Origin: Streptomyces violaceoruber
Lineage (GTDB): Bacteria; Actinomycetota; Actinomycetes; Streptomycetales; Streptomycetaceae
Assembly (NCBI RefSeq): GCF_033406955.1
Contig: NZ_CP137734.1
Location: 6,820,001 to 6,884,000 of the forward strand
Direction of reading: 5' to 3'
DNA: 64,000 nucleotides
This document shows, piece by piece, positions 34,895 through 43,959 of this stretch. The stretch's first letter is position 1; each line of letters opens with the position of its first letter. Below the pieces are notes generated by a model, which saw nothing but the letters and a program-made list of their open reading frames with translations, had not been told where the DNA came from and did not search any database. The position numbers were made by a program, and so were the translations under genes.

Positions 34895-37633
34895 ATGTCC
34901 CCCATCCCCCGCAGGTCCCTCCTCAAGGCGGCCGCCGTCGCCGGCGCCGCCGCCCAGTTCAGCTGGGCACTGGGCACGAAGAACGCACAGGCCGCGCCCG
35001 CCGCCGCCCCGGTCGCCGACGACAGCCCCGTCACCCTGAGCTGGCTGGAGGACGGCGGCCTCGGCGCCGCCCCCGGCTCCACCGTCGGCGTCCCCTGGCC
35101 CCGGGGCACCTTCCAGGAAGGCCAGTCGTTCGCCGTCACGGACGCCGACGGCAAGGCCGTACCCGTGCAGACCTGGCCGCTCGCCCACTGGCCCGACGGC
35201 TCCCTCAAGTGGACCGCCCACGCCGTCGCCTCGGGCAGCGGCAGGCTCACCCTCGCCGCCGGCACCCCGGCCGCTCCCGCCAAGAAGGTCGCCGTCGCCC
35301 GGCACGGCGGCACCATCGACATATCGACCGGCGTCATCACCGCCAGAATCGGCACGTCCGGATCGGCACTGATCAAGTCGGTCACCCGGGGCTCCACCGA
35401 GATCGCGAAGAACGGCCGCCTCGTCCTGCTGCGCCAGCCCGAGATCGAGGACGGCGACCAGGGCACGGTCAAGTACGAGCGCTTCGACGGCGCGATCGAC
35501 GACGTGAAGGTCGAGCAGGAGGGCCCCGTCCGCGCCGTCGTCCGCATCGACGGCAAACACCGCAAGGGCCACCGCGGCTGGCTCCCCTTCTCCATCCGCC
35601 TCTGCTTCTACGCCGGCGCCGACTCCTTCCGCATGGTGCACACCGTCACGTTCGACGGGAAGCAGGAGCCGGGCAGGGCGAGCGGCGACTTCGTCCGCGG
35701 GCTCGGCGTCCGCTTCACCGTCCCGATGCGCGACGAGGCCTACGACCGCCACATCCGGATCGGCGGCGAGGGCACCGGTCTGCTCCGCGAGGCCGTCAAG
35801 GGCGTCACCGGCCTGCGCCGCGACCCCGGAGCCGCCGTCCAGGCGGCCCAGTTCGCCGGGGAGAAGCTCCCGGACCCCGCCACCTGGGACCAGCGGGTCA
35901 CCACCCGTTTGCAGTACATCCCCGAGTGGGGCGACTACACCCTCTCCCAGCTGTCCGCCGACGGCTTCACCCTGCGCAAGCGCACCAAGAAGGGCCACGG
36001 CTGGATCGGCGCGGGCGGAGGCCGGCGCGCCTCCGGGTTCGGCTACGTCGGCGGCGCGAGCGGCGGCCTCTCCTTCGGCCTGCGCGACTTCTGGGAGAAG
36101 CACCCCGCCCAACTCGACATCCGCGACGCCCAGACCGACGAGGCCGAGGTCACCCTCTGGCTCTGGTCACCCGAGGCCCAGCCCATGGACCTGCGCTTCT
36201 ACCACGACGGCATGGGCCAGGACACGTTCCCCGAGCAGCTCGAAGGCCTCAACATCACCTACGAGGACTACGAGCCGGAGTTCGGCACCCCCTACGGCAT
36301 CGCCCGCACCTCGGAACTCCTCTTCTGGGCCAACGACGCCACCCCGGGCGCCGAGCGGCTCGCCGAACAGGTCGAGGCGGTGCGCGTACTGCCGCAACTG
36401 GCCGCCCCGCCCAAGCAGCTCGTCAAGGCCGGGGTCTTCGGCCCGGGCCTCTACTCCGAGCCCGACCGCTCCACCCCCGCCAAGGCGAAGATCGAGGACC
36501 ACCTCGACTTCCTCTTCACCTACTACAAGGACCAGGTGGAGCAGCGCCGCTGGTACGGCTTCTGGGACTACGGCGACATCATGCACACCTACGACGCCGC
36601 CCGGCACACCTGGCGGTACGACATCGGCGGCTATGCCTGGGACAACTCCGAGCTCTCCCCGGACCTCTGGCTCTGGTACGCCTACCTGCGCTCCGGCCGC
36701 GCCGACATCTTCCGCTTCGCCGAGGCCATGACCCGGCACACCGGCGAGGTGGACGTCTACCACCTGGGCCAATGGGCCGGGCTCGGCACCCGGCACGGCG
36801 TCCAGCACTACGCCGACAGCGCCAAGCAGCAGCGCATCGCCAACACCACCTACCGGCGCTTCTACTACTTCCTCACCGCCGACGAACGCGTCGGCGACCT
36901 CATGCACGCCAACGTCGACTCCGACGAGACCTTCCTCGCCCTCGACCCGCTCCGCAAGATCCGCACCGAGCCCTACACCCCCGACCGCAACGCCCTGTCG
37001 GTCGGCTTCGGCACCGACTGGAGCGGCCTGGTCTCGGCCTGGCTCACCGAGTGGGAACGCAAGGGCCCCAAGTGGGAGAAGGCCAGGGACCGCGTCCTGT
37101 CCACCATGGAGACCATCGCCGCCCAGCCCAACGGCTTCGTCCAGGGCAGCGGCCTGTACGACCTGGACACCGGGAAGTTCGCCGTCGCCGACACCCCGAA
37201 GGTCGAGGTCTCCCACCTGTCCGCCGTCTTCGGCCTGAACGAACTGTGCGCCGAACTGATCGACCTCGTCGACATGCCGAAGTTCGAGGAGGCGTACTAC
37301 GACTACTGCCGCTACTTCAACGCGAGCAAGACCGAACAGGCCGAGCGCTACGGCACCAACTTCGGCAGCCTCATCCTCTTCCAGGGCCACTCCCGCCTCG
37401 ACGCGTACGCCGCCGTACGCACCGGCGACGACAAGCTCGCCGCGCGCGCCTGGCAGAAGTTCTACGACTCCGACGGCTACAAGGAGTCGGCGCCCTGGAC
37501 GACGGAGAAGCTGAGCGGCCCCGTCGCCCCGGTCCCGGGCAGCGAGGCGAGCTGGGTGTCCACCAACGACACCGCGCTCTACGGCCTGGCCGCCATCGAG
37601 AACCTCGCACTCCTGGGGGACAGGATGCCGTAG
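34895..37633 (+). CDS. Secreted exo-rhamnogalacturonan-lyase-like protein (PcRGLX/YetA family)
   Basis: 912-residue protein with a Tat signal (PRRSLLKAAAVAGAAAQFSW, processed near AQAAPA). After it, three parts can be seen: an N-terminal beta-rich domain (VTLSWLEDGGLG, WPDGSLKWTAHAVA), a middle region with KARI-type segments and RWYGFWDYGDIMH, and a helical (alpha/alpha) domain at about 480-850 with WDNSELSPDLWLWYAYLRSG. This matches my recollection of exo-rhamnogalacturonan lyases and B. subtilis YetA, which lies next to a lpl sugar importer. The enzyme would release oligosaccharide units from pectin backbone for the upstream transporter. Confidence 0.7.
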   Translation: MSPIPRRSLLKAAAVAGAAAQFSWALGTKNAQAAPAAAPVADDSPVTLSWLEDGGLGAAPGSTVGVPWPRGTFQEGQSFAVTDADGKAVPVQTWPLAHWPDGSLKWTAHAVASGSGRLTLAAGTPAAPAKKVAVARHGGTIDISTGVITARIGTSGSALIKSVTRGSTEIAKNGRLVLLRQPEIEDGDQGTVKYERFDGAIDDVKVEQEGPVRAVVRIDGKHRKGHRGWLPFSIRLCFYAGADSFRMVHTVTFDGKQEPGRASGDFVRGLGVRFTVPMRDEAYDRHIRIGGEGTGLLREAVKGVTGLRRDPGAAVQAAQFAGEKLPDPATWDQRVTTRLQYIPEWGDYTLSQLSADGFTLRKRTKKGHGWIGAGGGRRASGFGYVGGASGGLSFGLRDFWEKHPAQLDIRDAQTDEAEVTLWLWSPEAQPMDLRFYHDGMGQDTFPEQLEGLNITYEDYEPEFGTPYGIARTSELLFWANDATPGAERLAEQVEAVRVLPQLAAPPKQLVKAGVFGPGLYSEPDRSTPAKAKIEDHLDFLFTYYKDQVEQRRWYGFWDYGDIMHTYDAARHTWRYDIGGYAWDNSELSPDLWLWYAYLRSGRADIFRFAEAMTRHTGEVDVYHLGQWAGLGTRHGVQHYADSAKQQRIANTTYRRFYYFLTADERVGDLMHANVDSDETFLALDPLRKIRTEPYTPDRNALSVGFGTDWSGLVSAWLTEWERKGPKWEKARDRVLSTMETIAAQPNGFVQGSGLYDLDTGKFAVADTPKVEVSHLSAVFGLNELCAELIDLVDMPKFEEAYYDYCRYFNASKTEQAERYGTNFGSLILFQGHSRLDAYAAVRTGDDKLAARAWQKFYDSDGYKESAPWTTEKLSGPVAPVPGSEASWVSTNDTALYGLAAIENLALLGDRMP

Positions 37634-37672
37634 CGGGCCCGTACGGGGCGCGGGCGCGGGCACACTGCACGG

Positions 37673-38131
37673 GTGGACTGGAACCATTACCGCTTCCGCA
37701 GCCGGTGGCCGCTGCCCGCGCCCGCCCCGGACGTCTACCGGGCCCTGGAACGCATCGAGGACTACCCCCGCTGGTGGCCGCAGGTCCGCGAGGTCACCCG
37801 GCTCGACGACACCAGCGGCCTCCTCCGGTTCCGTTCCCTGCTTCCGTACGACCTCACCGCGACCGTGCGGGAGCAGCGCCGGGACCCGGCCGAAGGGGTG
37901 CTGGAGGTCGCGATGAGCGGCGACATGGAGGGCTGGGCACGCTGGACGGTCGCCCCGCGCGGCTCCGCCTCCCTCGTCCGCTACGACCAGGAGGTCGTCG
38001 TCCGCAAGCCGCTGCTGCGCCGCCTCGCCGTACCGGGACGGCCGCTGTTCCGGGCCAACCACCGCCTCATGATGCGGGCGGGGCGACGAGGTCTCGCGGC
38101 GCACCTGGCGGGCGGTCGGCAAGCGGTTTGA
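37673..38131 (+). CDS. SRPBCC (START-like) family protein
   Basis: 152-residue protein of the polyketide-cyclase/START helix-grip fold: FRSRWPLPAPAPDVYRALERIEDYPRWWPQVREV is the typical N-terminal beta-helix-helix entry (positions 8-41), and a long C-terminal helix follows (RANHRLMMRAGRRGLAAHLA). Such proteins bind hydrophobic ligands; most are not cyclases. The GTG at 37673 starts 40 bases after the lyase gene, so it may be the last gene of that unit, but a role there is not evident. Confidence 0.8.
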   Translation: MDWNHYRFRSRWPLPAPAPDVYRALERIEDYPRWWPQVREVTRLDDTSGLLRFRSLLPYDLTATVREQRRDPAEGVLEVAMSGDMEGWARWTVAPRGSASLVRYDQEVVVRKPLLRRLAVPGRPLFRANHRLMMRAGRRGLAAHLAGGRQAV

Positions 38132-38170
38132 TGGAAACGCGGGGCGCCCTGTATTGTTCAGTGCGTTCCC

Positions 38171-38242
38171 GGGCGATTAGCTCAGTGGGAGAGCGCTTCG
38201 TTCACACCGAAGAGGTCACTGGTTCGAACCCAGTATCGCCCA
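38171..38242 (+). tRNA. tRNA-Val (CAC), copy 2
   Basis: 72 nt, base-for-base identical to the copy at 30515-30586; anticodon CAC, discriminator A, no encoded CCA. A hairpin follows. Confidence 0.96.
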
Positions 38243-38251
38243 CCCGGGAAG

Positions 38252-38279
38252 AGCCGGTCCGTCCCACGACGGACCGGCT
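38252..38279. terminator. Terminator after tRNA-Val copy 2
   Basis: 12-bp perfect stem (38252-38263 with 38268-38279), CCAC loop, then TCTTCGTG. It also lies about 40 bases past the end of the convergent exonuclease gene and can serve both. Confidence 0.82.
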
Positions 38280-38319
38280 TCTTCGTGTTCCGGCATTCAC
38301 ACGGACCGGGGACGAAGAC

Positions 38320-39045
38320 TCACGCCGCCGCCGGCAGGTCCGGGCGCAGCGGCCACGCCGGGTCCACCGCTTCCTCGGTGCCGTTGAGCGCGAACCACGC
38401 CTGCAACCCGCGTGCCTGCCCGGCGTGCCACACCGCCTGGAGGGTGTGCAGCTCGGCGGGGGAGAGGCGCTCGAGGCGCGCCTGGAAACGGCGCCCCACC
38501 GCCCGCACGACCTCCAGCGCCGCCTGGGCGTCGGCCGCCGCGTCGTGCGCGCCCGCCAACTCCACGCCGTAGTGCGCGCACAGGTCGGTAAGCGTACGGC
38601 GGCCCTTGCGGTAGCGGTCCAGGTGCTTGTCCAGGACGTGCGGGTCCAGCACATGCAGCGGCGTCCGCTCCAGCCAGCGGCCCAGCGACGAGGCGCGGTG
38701 CCGGCGCAACTCCCGGTCCAGCAGCGTCAGGTCGAACGGCGCGTTCATCACCACCAGCGGACGCCCCGCGCGGGCCTGCTCGGTCAGCGCCTCCGCCATC
38801 TCGTACATCACCGGCGCCGGCCACCGCCCGTGGCGCTGCACGTACTCCTCCGTCAGCCCGTGCACCGCCGTCGCCGACTCGGGCACCGGCACACCCGGGT
38901 TCACCAGCCACCGGGTCACCCGCGGGCGCAGCCCCGGCGCGTCCTGGACGACGAGGGCGGCCGACACGATCCGGTCGGTCTCGGTGTCCACACCCGTCGT
39001 CTCCGTGTCGAAGGCGGCCAACGGCCCCTCGAACCAACTCGTCAT
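38320..39045 (-). CDS. DEDDh 3'-5' exonuclease (DNA polymerase III epsilon-like)
   Basis: 241-residue exonuclease of the DnaQ superfamily. Exo I is AAFDTETTG with two catalytic acids near residues 12-14; Exo II is the region VVMNAPFDLTLLDREL; Exo III-epsilon is GAHDAAADAQAALEV, with the general-base His and the last Asp. A C-terminal tail of about 60 residues lacks a known domain. Such stand-alone exonucleases trim DNA or RNA ends or assist proofreading. The start is the ATG at 39043-39045, next to the conserved N-terminus. Confidence 0.88.
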   Translation of the reverse strand: MTSWFEGPLAAFDTETTGVDTETDRIVSAALVVQDAPGLRPRVTRWLVNPGVPVPESATAVHGLTEEYVQRHGRWPAPVMYEMAEALTEQARAGRPLVVMNAPFDLTLLDRELRRHRASSLGRWLERTPLHVLDPHVLDKHLDRYRKGRRTLTDLCAHYGVELAGAHDAAADAQAALEVVRAVGRRFQARLERLSPAELHTLQAVWHAGQARGLQAWFALNGTEEAVDPAWPLRPDLPAAA

Positions 39046-39216
39046 AGGGCACTCAACTCCTCGTCCGAACACGGCAGCTGACGCGCCGCCCCTTGTCCCG
39101 GTTCGGTGATACCCGGGCTGTTTGCGGCGTACGCCGGAAGGACACAACAGGAGTACGGGTCTTTGCAGTTCACGGACCCGCAGCGGGGATTCACCAGTTC
39201 TGGAAGGCTGTTGGTC

Positions 39217-39783
39217 ATGGCCATTGCGCAGCCCGAACGGGGCGGGCTGCTGCCGGAGCACACCACGCCCTCACGCGGCTCTCTCGCCACCACCGCCTGC
39301 ATGGAGACCTTGCAGGTCGGATACCTCCACGCGGTCGCCGCCGCGGCGGGCTGCTCGCTCTCCCAGCCCTTCCCGGACAACGGCATCGACTGGCACGTCA
39401 GCCACAGCGCCCCGGGCCACACCGTCGACGACGAGGTCACCATCAAGGTGCAGCTCAAGGCCACCTACCAGATCGCCCCCGGACCGCCCGGCCGCTCCTT
39501 CTCCTTCACCCTCGACAACGACCACCTGGCCAAGCTCGCCCGCACCCCGGTGTCGGTGCACAAGATCCTGGTCGTGATGATCGTCCCCCGGTCCCGGGAC
39601 CAGTGGCTGCGCGCCGGCCACGACCGGCTCGACCTCAGGCACTGCTGCTACTGGACGAACCTCGCCGGCCACCCGATCACGGGCCGGCAGCGCACCACCG
39701 TGCGGATACCGACCGCGCGGATCTTCGACGACCGGGCGCTGTGCGAGATCATGACGCGGGTCGGGACGGGAGGGAAACCATGA
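39217..39783 (+). CDS. DUF4365-domain protein, nuclease-like fold
   Basis: 188-residue protein. Residues about 25-165 match DUF4365: METLQVGYLHAVAAAAG, PFPDNGIDWHV, IKVQLKATYQ. The pattern Asp58 ... Gln79-x-Lys81, with Glu30 in the first helix, is that of a PD-(D/E)XK nuclease in which the usual Glu is Gln, so it may be an active or degenerate nuclease. The ATG at 39217 has GGAAGG nine bases upstream; TTG or GTG starts at 39163 and 39106 would add 18 or 37 residues. The stop overlaps the next gene by four bases. Confidence 0.78.
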   Translation: MAIAQPERGGLLPEHTTPSRGSLATTACMETLQVGYLHAVAAAAGCSLSQPFPDNGIDWHVSHSAPGHTVDDEVTIKVQLKATYQIAPGPPGRSFSFTLDNDHLAKLARTPVSVHKILVVMIVPRSRDQWLRAGHDRLDLRHCCYWTNLAGHPITGRQRTTVRIPTARIFDDRALCEIMTRVGTGGKP

Positions 39784-41057
39784 CGCACCGCCCGGCCGGC
39801 GGCGGCCCCCCGCGGCCCTTCGAGCCCCTGCGGTCCGTACGGCCGCACCCGGCCGACGCCCCCGGCGACCGCCCCCGCGACGGCGCCCCGCCCGAGCCCG
39901 GCACCGTCGACCCGGCCGTGCTGACCGCCCTGCTCCACCGGCACGGCTGGCGACGGCGCGGCGGTGCCCCCGGCCGCTACGGCCGCTGGACTCCGCCGGG
40001 CCCGGCCGCGGGGGGCGCCAGCCTCCTGGTGCCCGTCAGCCGCGCCTTCCCCGACAGCGACGACCTGCTCGGCGAGGCGCTGCTCGCCCTGTCCCGCAGC
40101 GGCACGCCCGCCGCCCGCGAGATCCTGCTCTCCCTCGCCGTCCCCAGCGACGAGATCCGCTGGGAACGCGACATGCCGACGGGGCCCGGCGCCACGGCGA
40201 CCTGGACGGCGGAGGAGCAGCTGCGCGCCGCCGCCCGCCGCATGCTGCTCGCCGGGGCGCTCGCCACGCGCGCGCGTGCCGGCTACTACGGCGCCCGGCA
40301 CCGGCGCGCCGCCGAGACCGCCCTGGAGAGCGTCCTGGTGGGCCCCGCCCCCGATGGCCGCCACCTCGCGGCGTTCCTGCCGGTCGGCACCGGCCGTCCG
40401 CTGGCCGTACGCCTGCACCAGGCCCTGTACGCCGCCCGTGAGGCCGTCGACTACCGGCGGGCCACGGGTGGCGCGGAGGCCTTCGACTCGGCAGTCGCGG
40501 CGGGGGTCAGCCACGAGCTGACCGAGTCCCTGGTCGCCCTGGTCCGGGGCACCGAGGGCGCCCGGATAGCCGTCGGCTGGGCACCTGCCGCGGGCGTGCC
40601 CGAGGGCTGCGGCACCCTCACCGAACCCGTCGAGTTCTCGCCGGGCGACCTGCCCGCCCTGCGCGAGGCCGCCGCCCGCTACCTGCGCGCGGAGCCCTCC
40701 GTGCCGGTGCGCATCACCGGCACCGTGGACCGTATGCGTCGGCCTGGCCCCCGCGGCCCGGGCACCGTACGGCTGCGAGTGCTGGCCGGGGCCGAGGTGC
40801 CGCACGTGCGCGTCGCGCTGGACGAGGAGGCCTACCGGATCGCCGGGCACGCCCACCTCGTCGGACTGCCGGTGCGGATGCTGGGGCGACTGGAGAGCCG
40901 GGGCGGGTTCCGCCGGCTCACCGGCGCCTGCGAGATCACGCCCGTCCAGGTCGACGACGCGGAGCGGGACCGGCTGCTGAAGGCCGTCCAGGAGCACGTC
41001 GAGGTCGCGGCCTTCTTCGAGGAGGCCTGCGGCGACGGAGGGGACTGCCGGGGCTAG
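39780..41057 (+). CDS. Uncharacterised protein coupled to the DUF4365 gene
   Basis: 425-residue protein that I do not recognise. After a Pro/Arg-rich N-terminus there is a winged-helix-like stretch (VDPAVLTALLHRHGWRRRGG, about 42-61), a long helical middle (AAARRMLLAGALATRARAGY), and a beta-rich C-terminal region (about 315-400) with VRITGTVDRMRR, TVRLRVLAG and HAHLVGLPVRMLGRLES, which looks like an OB-fold or nucleic-acid-binding barrel. No signal peptide or TM helix. The ATG overlaps the DUF4365 stop, so the two products are made together and may form a complex. Confidence 0.72.
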   Translation: MTHRPAGGGPPRPFEPLRSVRPHPADAPGDRPRDGAPPEPGTVDPAVLTALLHRHGWRRRGGAPGRYGRWTPPGPAAGGASLLVPVSRAFPDSDDLLGEALLALSRSGTPAAREILLSLAVPSDEIRWERDMPTGPGATATWTAEEQLRAAARRMLLAGALATRARAGYYGARHRRAAETALESVLVGPAPDGRHLAAFLPVGTGRPLAVRLHQALYAAREAVDYRRATGGAEAFDSAVAAGVSHELTESLVALVRGTEGARIAVGWAPAAGVPEGCGTLTEPVEFSPGDLPALREAAARYLRAEPSVPVRITGTVDRMRRPGPRGPGTVRLRVLAGAEVPHVRVALDEEAYRIAGHAHLVGLPVRMLGRLESRGGFRRLTGACEITPVQVDDAERDRLLKAVQEHVEVAAFFEEACGDGGDCRG

Positions 41058-41245
41058 GGGGTGTCGTTTGCATCTTGCCGGGGTCGCGGGGACGGTGCCT
41101 TGTGACCGGCCAGACCTCGCGGACTCCGGCAGGATCCAGACGGCGCCCCCTGGTTTCGCGGTGCGCGGGCCCGGGTCGGTACGATCGCCCTCATGCGTGC
41201 GCTCCGGTATGGCGCCGCGGCCCCACCTTCAGTCAGGAGAGACCG

Positions 41246-43222
41246 GTGTCAGACGTCCGTGTGATCATCCAGCGGGATTCCGAGCGGGAAGAACGCGTGG
41301 TGACGACGGGCACTACGGCCGCCGAGCTCTTCGCCGGCGAGCGCTCGATCATCGCCGCCCGCGTCTCCGGCGACCTCAAGGACCTCGCCTACGAGGTCAA
41401 GGACGGCGAAACCGTCGAGGCCGTCGAGATCAGGTCCGAGGACGGCCTCGACATCCTGCGCCACTCCACCGCGCACGTCATGGCCCAGGCCGTGCAGGAG
41501 CTGTTCCCCGAGGCCAAGCTGGGCATCGGCCCGCCGGTCAAGGACGGCTTCTACTACGACTTCGACGTCGAGAAGCCCTTCCACCCCGATGACCTCAAGG
41601 CCATCGAGAAGAAGATGCAGGAGATCCAGAAGCGCGGACAGCGGTTCTCCCGCCGCGTGGTCACCGACGAGGCCGCCCGCGAGGAGCTGGCCGACGAGCC
41701 GTACAAGCTGGAGCTGATCGGTCTCAAGGGCTCCGCCTCCAGCGACGACGGCGCGGACGTCGAGGTCGGCGCCGGCGAGCTGACGATCTACGACAACCTC
41801 GACGCGAAGACCGGCGAGCTGTGCTGGAAGGACCTCTGCCGGGGTCCCCACCTGCCCACGACCCGGAACATCCCGGCCTTCAAGCTGATGCGCAACGCCG
41901 CCGCCTACTGGCGCGGCAGCGAGAAGAACCCGATGCTCCAGCGCATTTACGGCACCGCCTGGCCCACCAAGGACGAGCTGAAGGCGCACCTGGAGTTCCT
42001 CGCCGAGGCCGAGAAGCGCGACCACCGCAAGCTCGGCAGCGAGCTGGACCTGTTCTCCATCCCGGAGCAGATCGGCTCCGGCCTCGCCGTCTTCCACCCC
42101 AAGGGCGGCATCATCCGCCGGGTCATGGAGGACTACTCGCGGCGCCGCCACGAGGAGGAGGGCTACGAGTTCGTCTACACCCCGCACGCGACCAAGGGGA
42201 AGCTCTTCGAGACCTCGGGCCACCTGGACTGGTACGCCGACGGCATGTACCCGCCCATGCAGCTCGACGAGGGCGTGGACTACTACCTCAAGCCCATGAA
42301 CTGCCCGATGCACAACCTGATCTTCGACGCGCGGGGACGGTCCTACCGTGAACTGCCCCTGCGTCTGTTCGAGTTCGGCACCGTGTACCGGTACGAGAAG
42401 TCGGGCGTCGTGCACGGCCTGACCCGGGCCCGCGGCTTCACCCAGGACGACGCGCACATCTACTGCACCCGCGAGCAGATGTCGGAGGAGCTGGACAAGA
42501 CCCTCACCTTCGTCCTGAACCTGCTGCGCGACTACGGTCTGAACGACTTCTACCTGGAGCTGTCCACCAAGGACCCGGAGAAGTTCGTCGGCTCCGACGA
42601 GGCCTGGGAAGAGGCCACCGAGACCCTGCGCCAGGTCGCCGAGAAGCAGAACCTGGAGCTGGTGGCGGACCCGGGCGGCGCCGCGTTCTACGGCCCGAAG
42701 ATCTCCGTCCAGGCGCGCGACGCCATCGGCCGCACCTGGCAGATGTCGACCATCCAGCTCGACTTCAACCTGCCGGAGCGCTTCAGCCTGGAGTACACGG
42801 CCGCGGACGGTGCCAAGACGCGCCCGGTCATGATCCACCGCGCGCTGTTCGGCTCCATCGAGCGCTTCTTCGCGGTGCTCCTGGAGCACTACGCGGGCGC
42901 GATGCCGCCCTGGCTCGCCCCGGTGCAGGCGGTGGGCATCCCGGTCGGCGACGCGCACGTGCAGTACCTGGAGGAGTTCGCGGCGGAGGCGCGGCGCAAG
43001 GGGCTGCGCGTCGACGTGGACGCGTCGTCGGACCGGATGCAGAAGAAGATCCGCACGCAGCAGAAGCAGAAGGTCCCGTTCATGATCATCGTCGGTGACG
43101 AGGACATGCACGGGGGCACGGTGTCGTTCCGCTACCGCGACGGTTCGCAGGAGAACGGCATTCCGCGCGACCAGGCCCTGGCGAAGCTCGTTGACGTGGT
43201 GGAGCGCCGGATCCAGGTCTGA
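41246..43222 (+). CDS. thrS: Threonyl-tRNA synthetase
   Basis: 658-residue class II synthetase charging tRNA-Thr. Domain order is canonical: N-terminal TGS-like domain (1 to about 65), editing-associated second additional domain with HSTAHVMAQ (about 75-80), catalytic core with the zinc ligands in MNCPMHN, motif 2 FGTVYRYEKSG, motif 3 with HRALFGSIERF, and an anticodon-binding domain (VGIPVGDAHVQYLEE to the end). GTG 41246 follows CAGGAGAG. A TACGAT hexamer at 41180-41185 may be its -10. There is no T-box, as expected outside Firmicutes for this gene. Confidence 0.97.
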   Translation: MSDVRVIIQRDSEREERVVTTGTTAAELFAGERSIIAARVSGDLKDLAYEVKDGETVEAVEIRSEDGLDILRHSTAHVMAQAVQELFPEAKLGIGPPVKDGFYYDFDVEKPFHPDDLKAIEKKMQEIQKRGQRFSRRVVTDEAAREELADEPYKLELIGLKGSASSDDGADVEVGAGELTIYDNLDAKTGELCWKDLCRGPHLPTTRNIPAFKLMRNAAAYWRGSEKNPMLQRIYGTAWPTKDELKAHLEFLAEAEKRDHRKLGSELDLFSIPEQIGSGLAVFHPKGGIIRRVMEDYSRRRHEEEGYEFVYTPHATKGKLFETSGHLDWYADGMYPPMQLDEGVDYYLKPMNCPMHNLIFDARGRSYRELPLRLFEFGTVYRYEKSGVVHGLTRARGFTQDDAHIYCTREQMSEELDKTLTFVLNLLRDYGLNDFYLELSTKDPEKFVGSDEAWEEATETLRQVAEKQNLELVADPGGAAFYGPKISVQARDAIGRTWQMSTIQLDFNLPERFSLEYTAADGAKTRPVMIHRALFGSIERFFAVLLEHYAGAMPPWLAPVQAVGIPVGDAHVQYLEEFAAEARRKGLRVDVDASSDRMQKKIRTQQKQKVPFMIIVGDEDMHGGTVSFRYRDGSQENGIPRDQALAKLVDVVERRIQV

Positions 43223-43247
43223 CTCTCTCCCGCGATCGCGGTGATCG

Positions 43248-43272
43248 GCCCCCGGGAGGAGCTCCCGGGGGC
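43248..43272 (+). terminator. Terminator after thrS
   Basis: 11-bp perfect stem (43248-43258 with 43262-43272), 3-nt loop, then TCTTTCAG. It lies 26 bases after the thrS stop, so the HIT gene probably depends on readthrough or its own promoter. Confidence 0.82.
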
Positions 43273-43311
43273 TCTTTCAGCTTCCCAGCACCGACGCCAT
43301 ATGCTGCACGC

Positions 43312-43872
43312 ATGACGAGTGAGCCGGAGCAGCAGCTGGGAGTGGGGACGCCGGACGCTTTCCAGCGTCTGTGGACGCCCCACCGGATGGCCTACATCCA
43401 GGGCGAGAACAAGCCGAGCGGCCCCGGTGCCGACGACGGCTGCCCCTTCTGCTCGATCCCGGCCAAGTCCGACGAGGACGGTCTGATCGTCCGGCGCGGC
43501 GAGCACGTGTACGCGGTGCTGAATCTCTACCCGTACAACGGCGGCCACCTGATGATCGTGCCCTACCGCCACGTCGCCGACTACACCGAGCTGAACGCGG
43601 TGGAGACCGCGGAGCTGGCCGAGCTGACCAAGCAGGCGATGACGGCTCTGCGCGCGGCCTCGGGGGCCCAGGGGTTCAACCTGGGAATGAACCAGGGCGC
43701 CGTGGCCGGCGCGGGCATCGCCGCCCACCTGCACCAGCACGTCGTCCCCCGCTGGGGCGGCGACACGAACTTCATGCCCGCGATCGGCCACACGAAGGTG
43801 CTGCCGCAGCTGCTGGGCGACACCCGCAAGATGCTGGCAGAGGCCTGGCCCGCCAGCCCGTCCGGCGTCTGA
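43312..43872 (+). CDS. HIT family nucleotide hydrolase/phosphorylase
   Basis: 186-residue histidine-triad protein. The zinc-binding CPFCSIP is at about residue 44, then NLYPYNGGHLMIVPYRHV, and the catalytic HLHQHVVPRW (His-x-His-x-His-x-x) near residue 143. Mycobacterial orthologues in the same location are Ap4A phosphorylases, so diadenosine tetraphosphate is the likely substrate. It is followed by a strand switch: the next two genes point left. Confidence 0.9.
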   Translation: MTSEPEQQLGVGTPDAFQRLWTPHRMAYIQGENKPSGPGADDGCPFCSIPAKSDEDGLIVRRGEHVYAVLNLYPYNGGHLMIVPYRHVADYTELNAVETAELAELTKQAMTALRAASGAQGFNLGMNQGAVAGAGIAAHLHQHVVPRWGGDTNFMPAIGHTKVLPQLLGDTRKMLAEAWPASPSGV

Positions 43873-43959
43873 GGACGACGCCGTTCAGGCCGAAGCGGGG
43901 GTCTGGGGGCGGCAGCCCCGGGGACGCCCGCCCCGGCCCCTCGACCAACCGCCGGAGGC

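Noticed and set aside
33574..39081. 1835-codon open frame on the plus strand
   Set aside because: It runs in a shifted frame through the permease, lyase and tRNA regions and is Arg/Pro-rich with no domain; the genes in the other frames are well supported.
41058..41245. T-box leader before thrS
   Set aside because: No T-box consensus or specifier-loop structure is apparent, and T-boxes at this gene are a Firmicutes feature.
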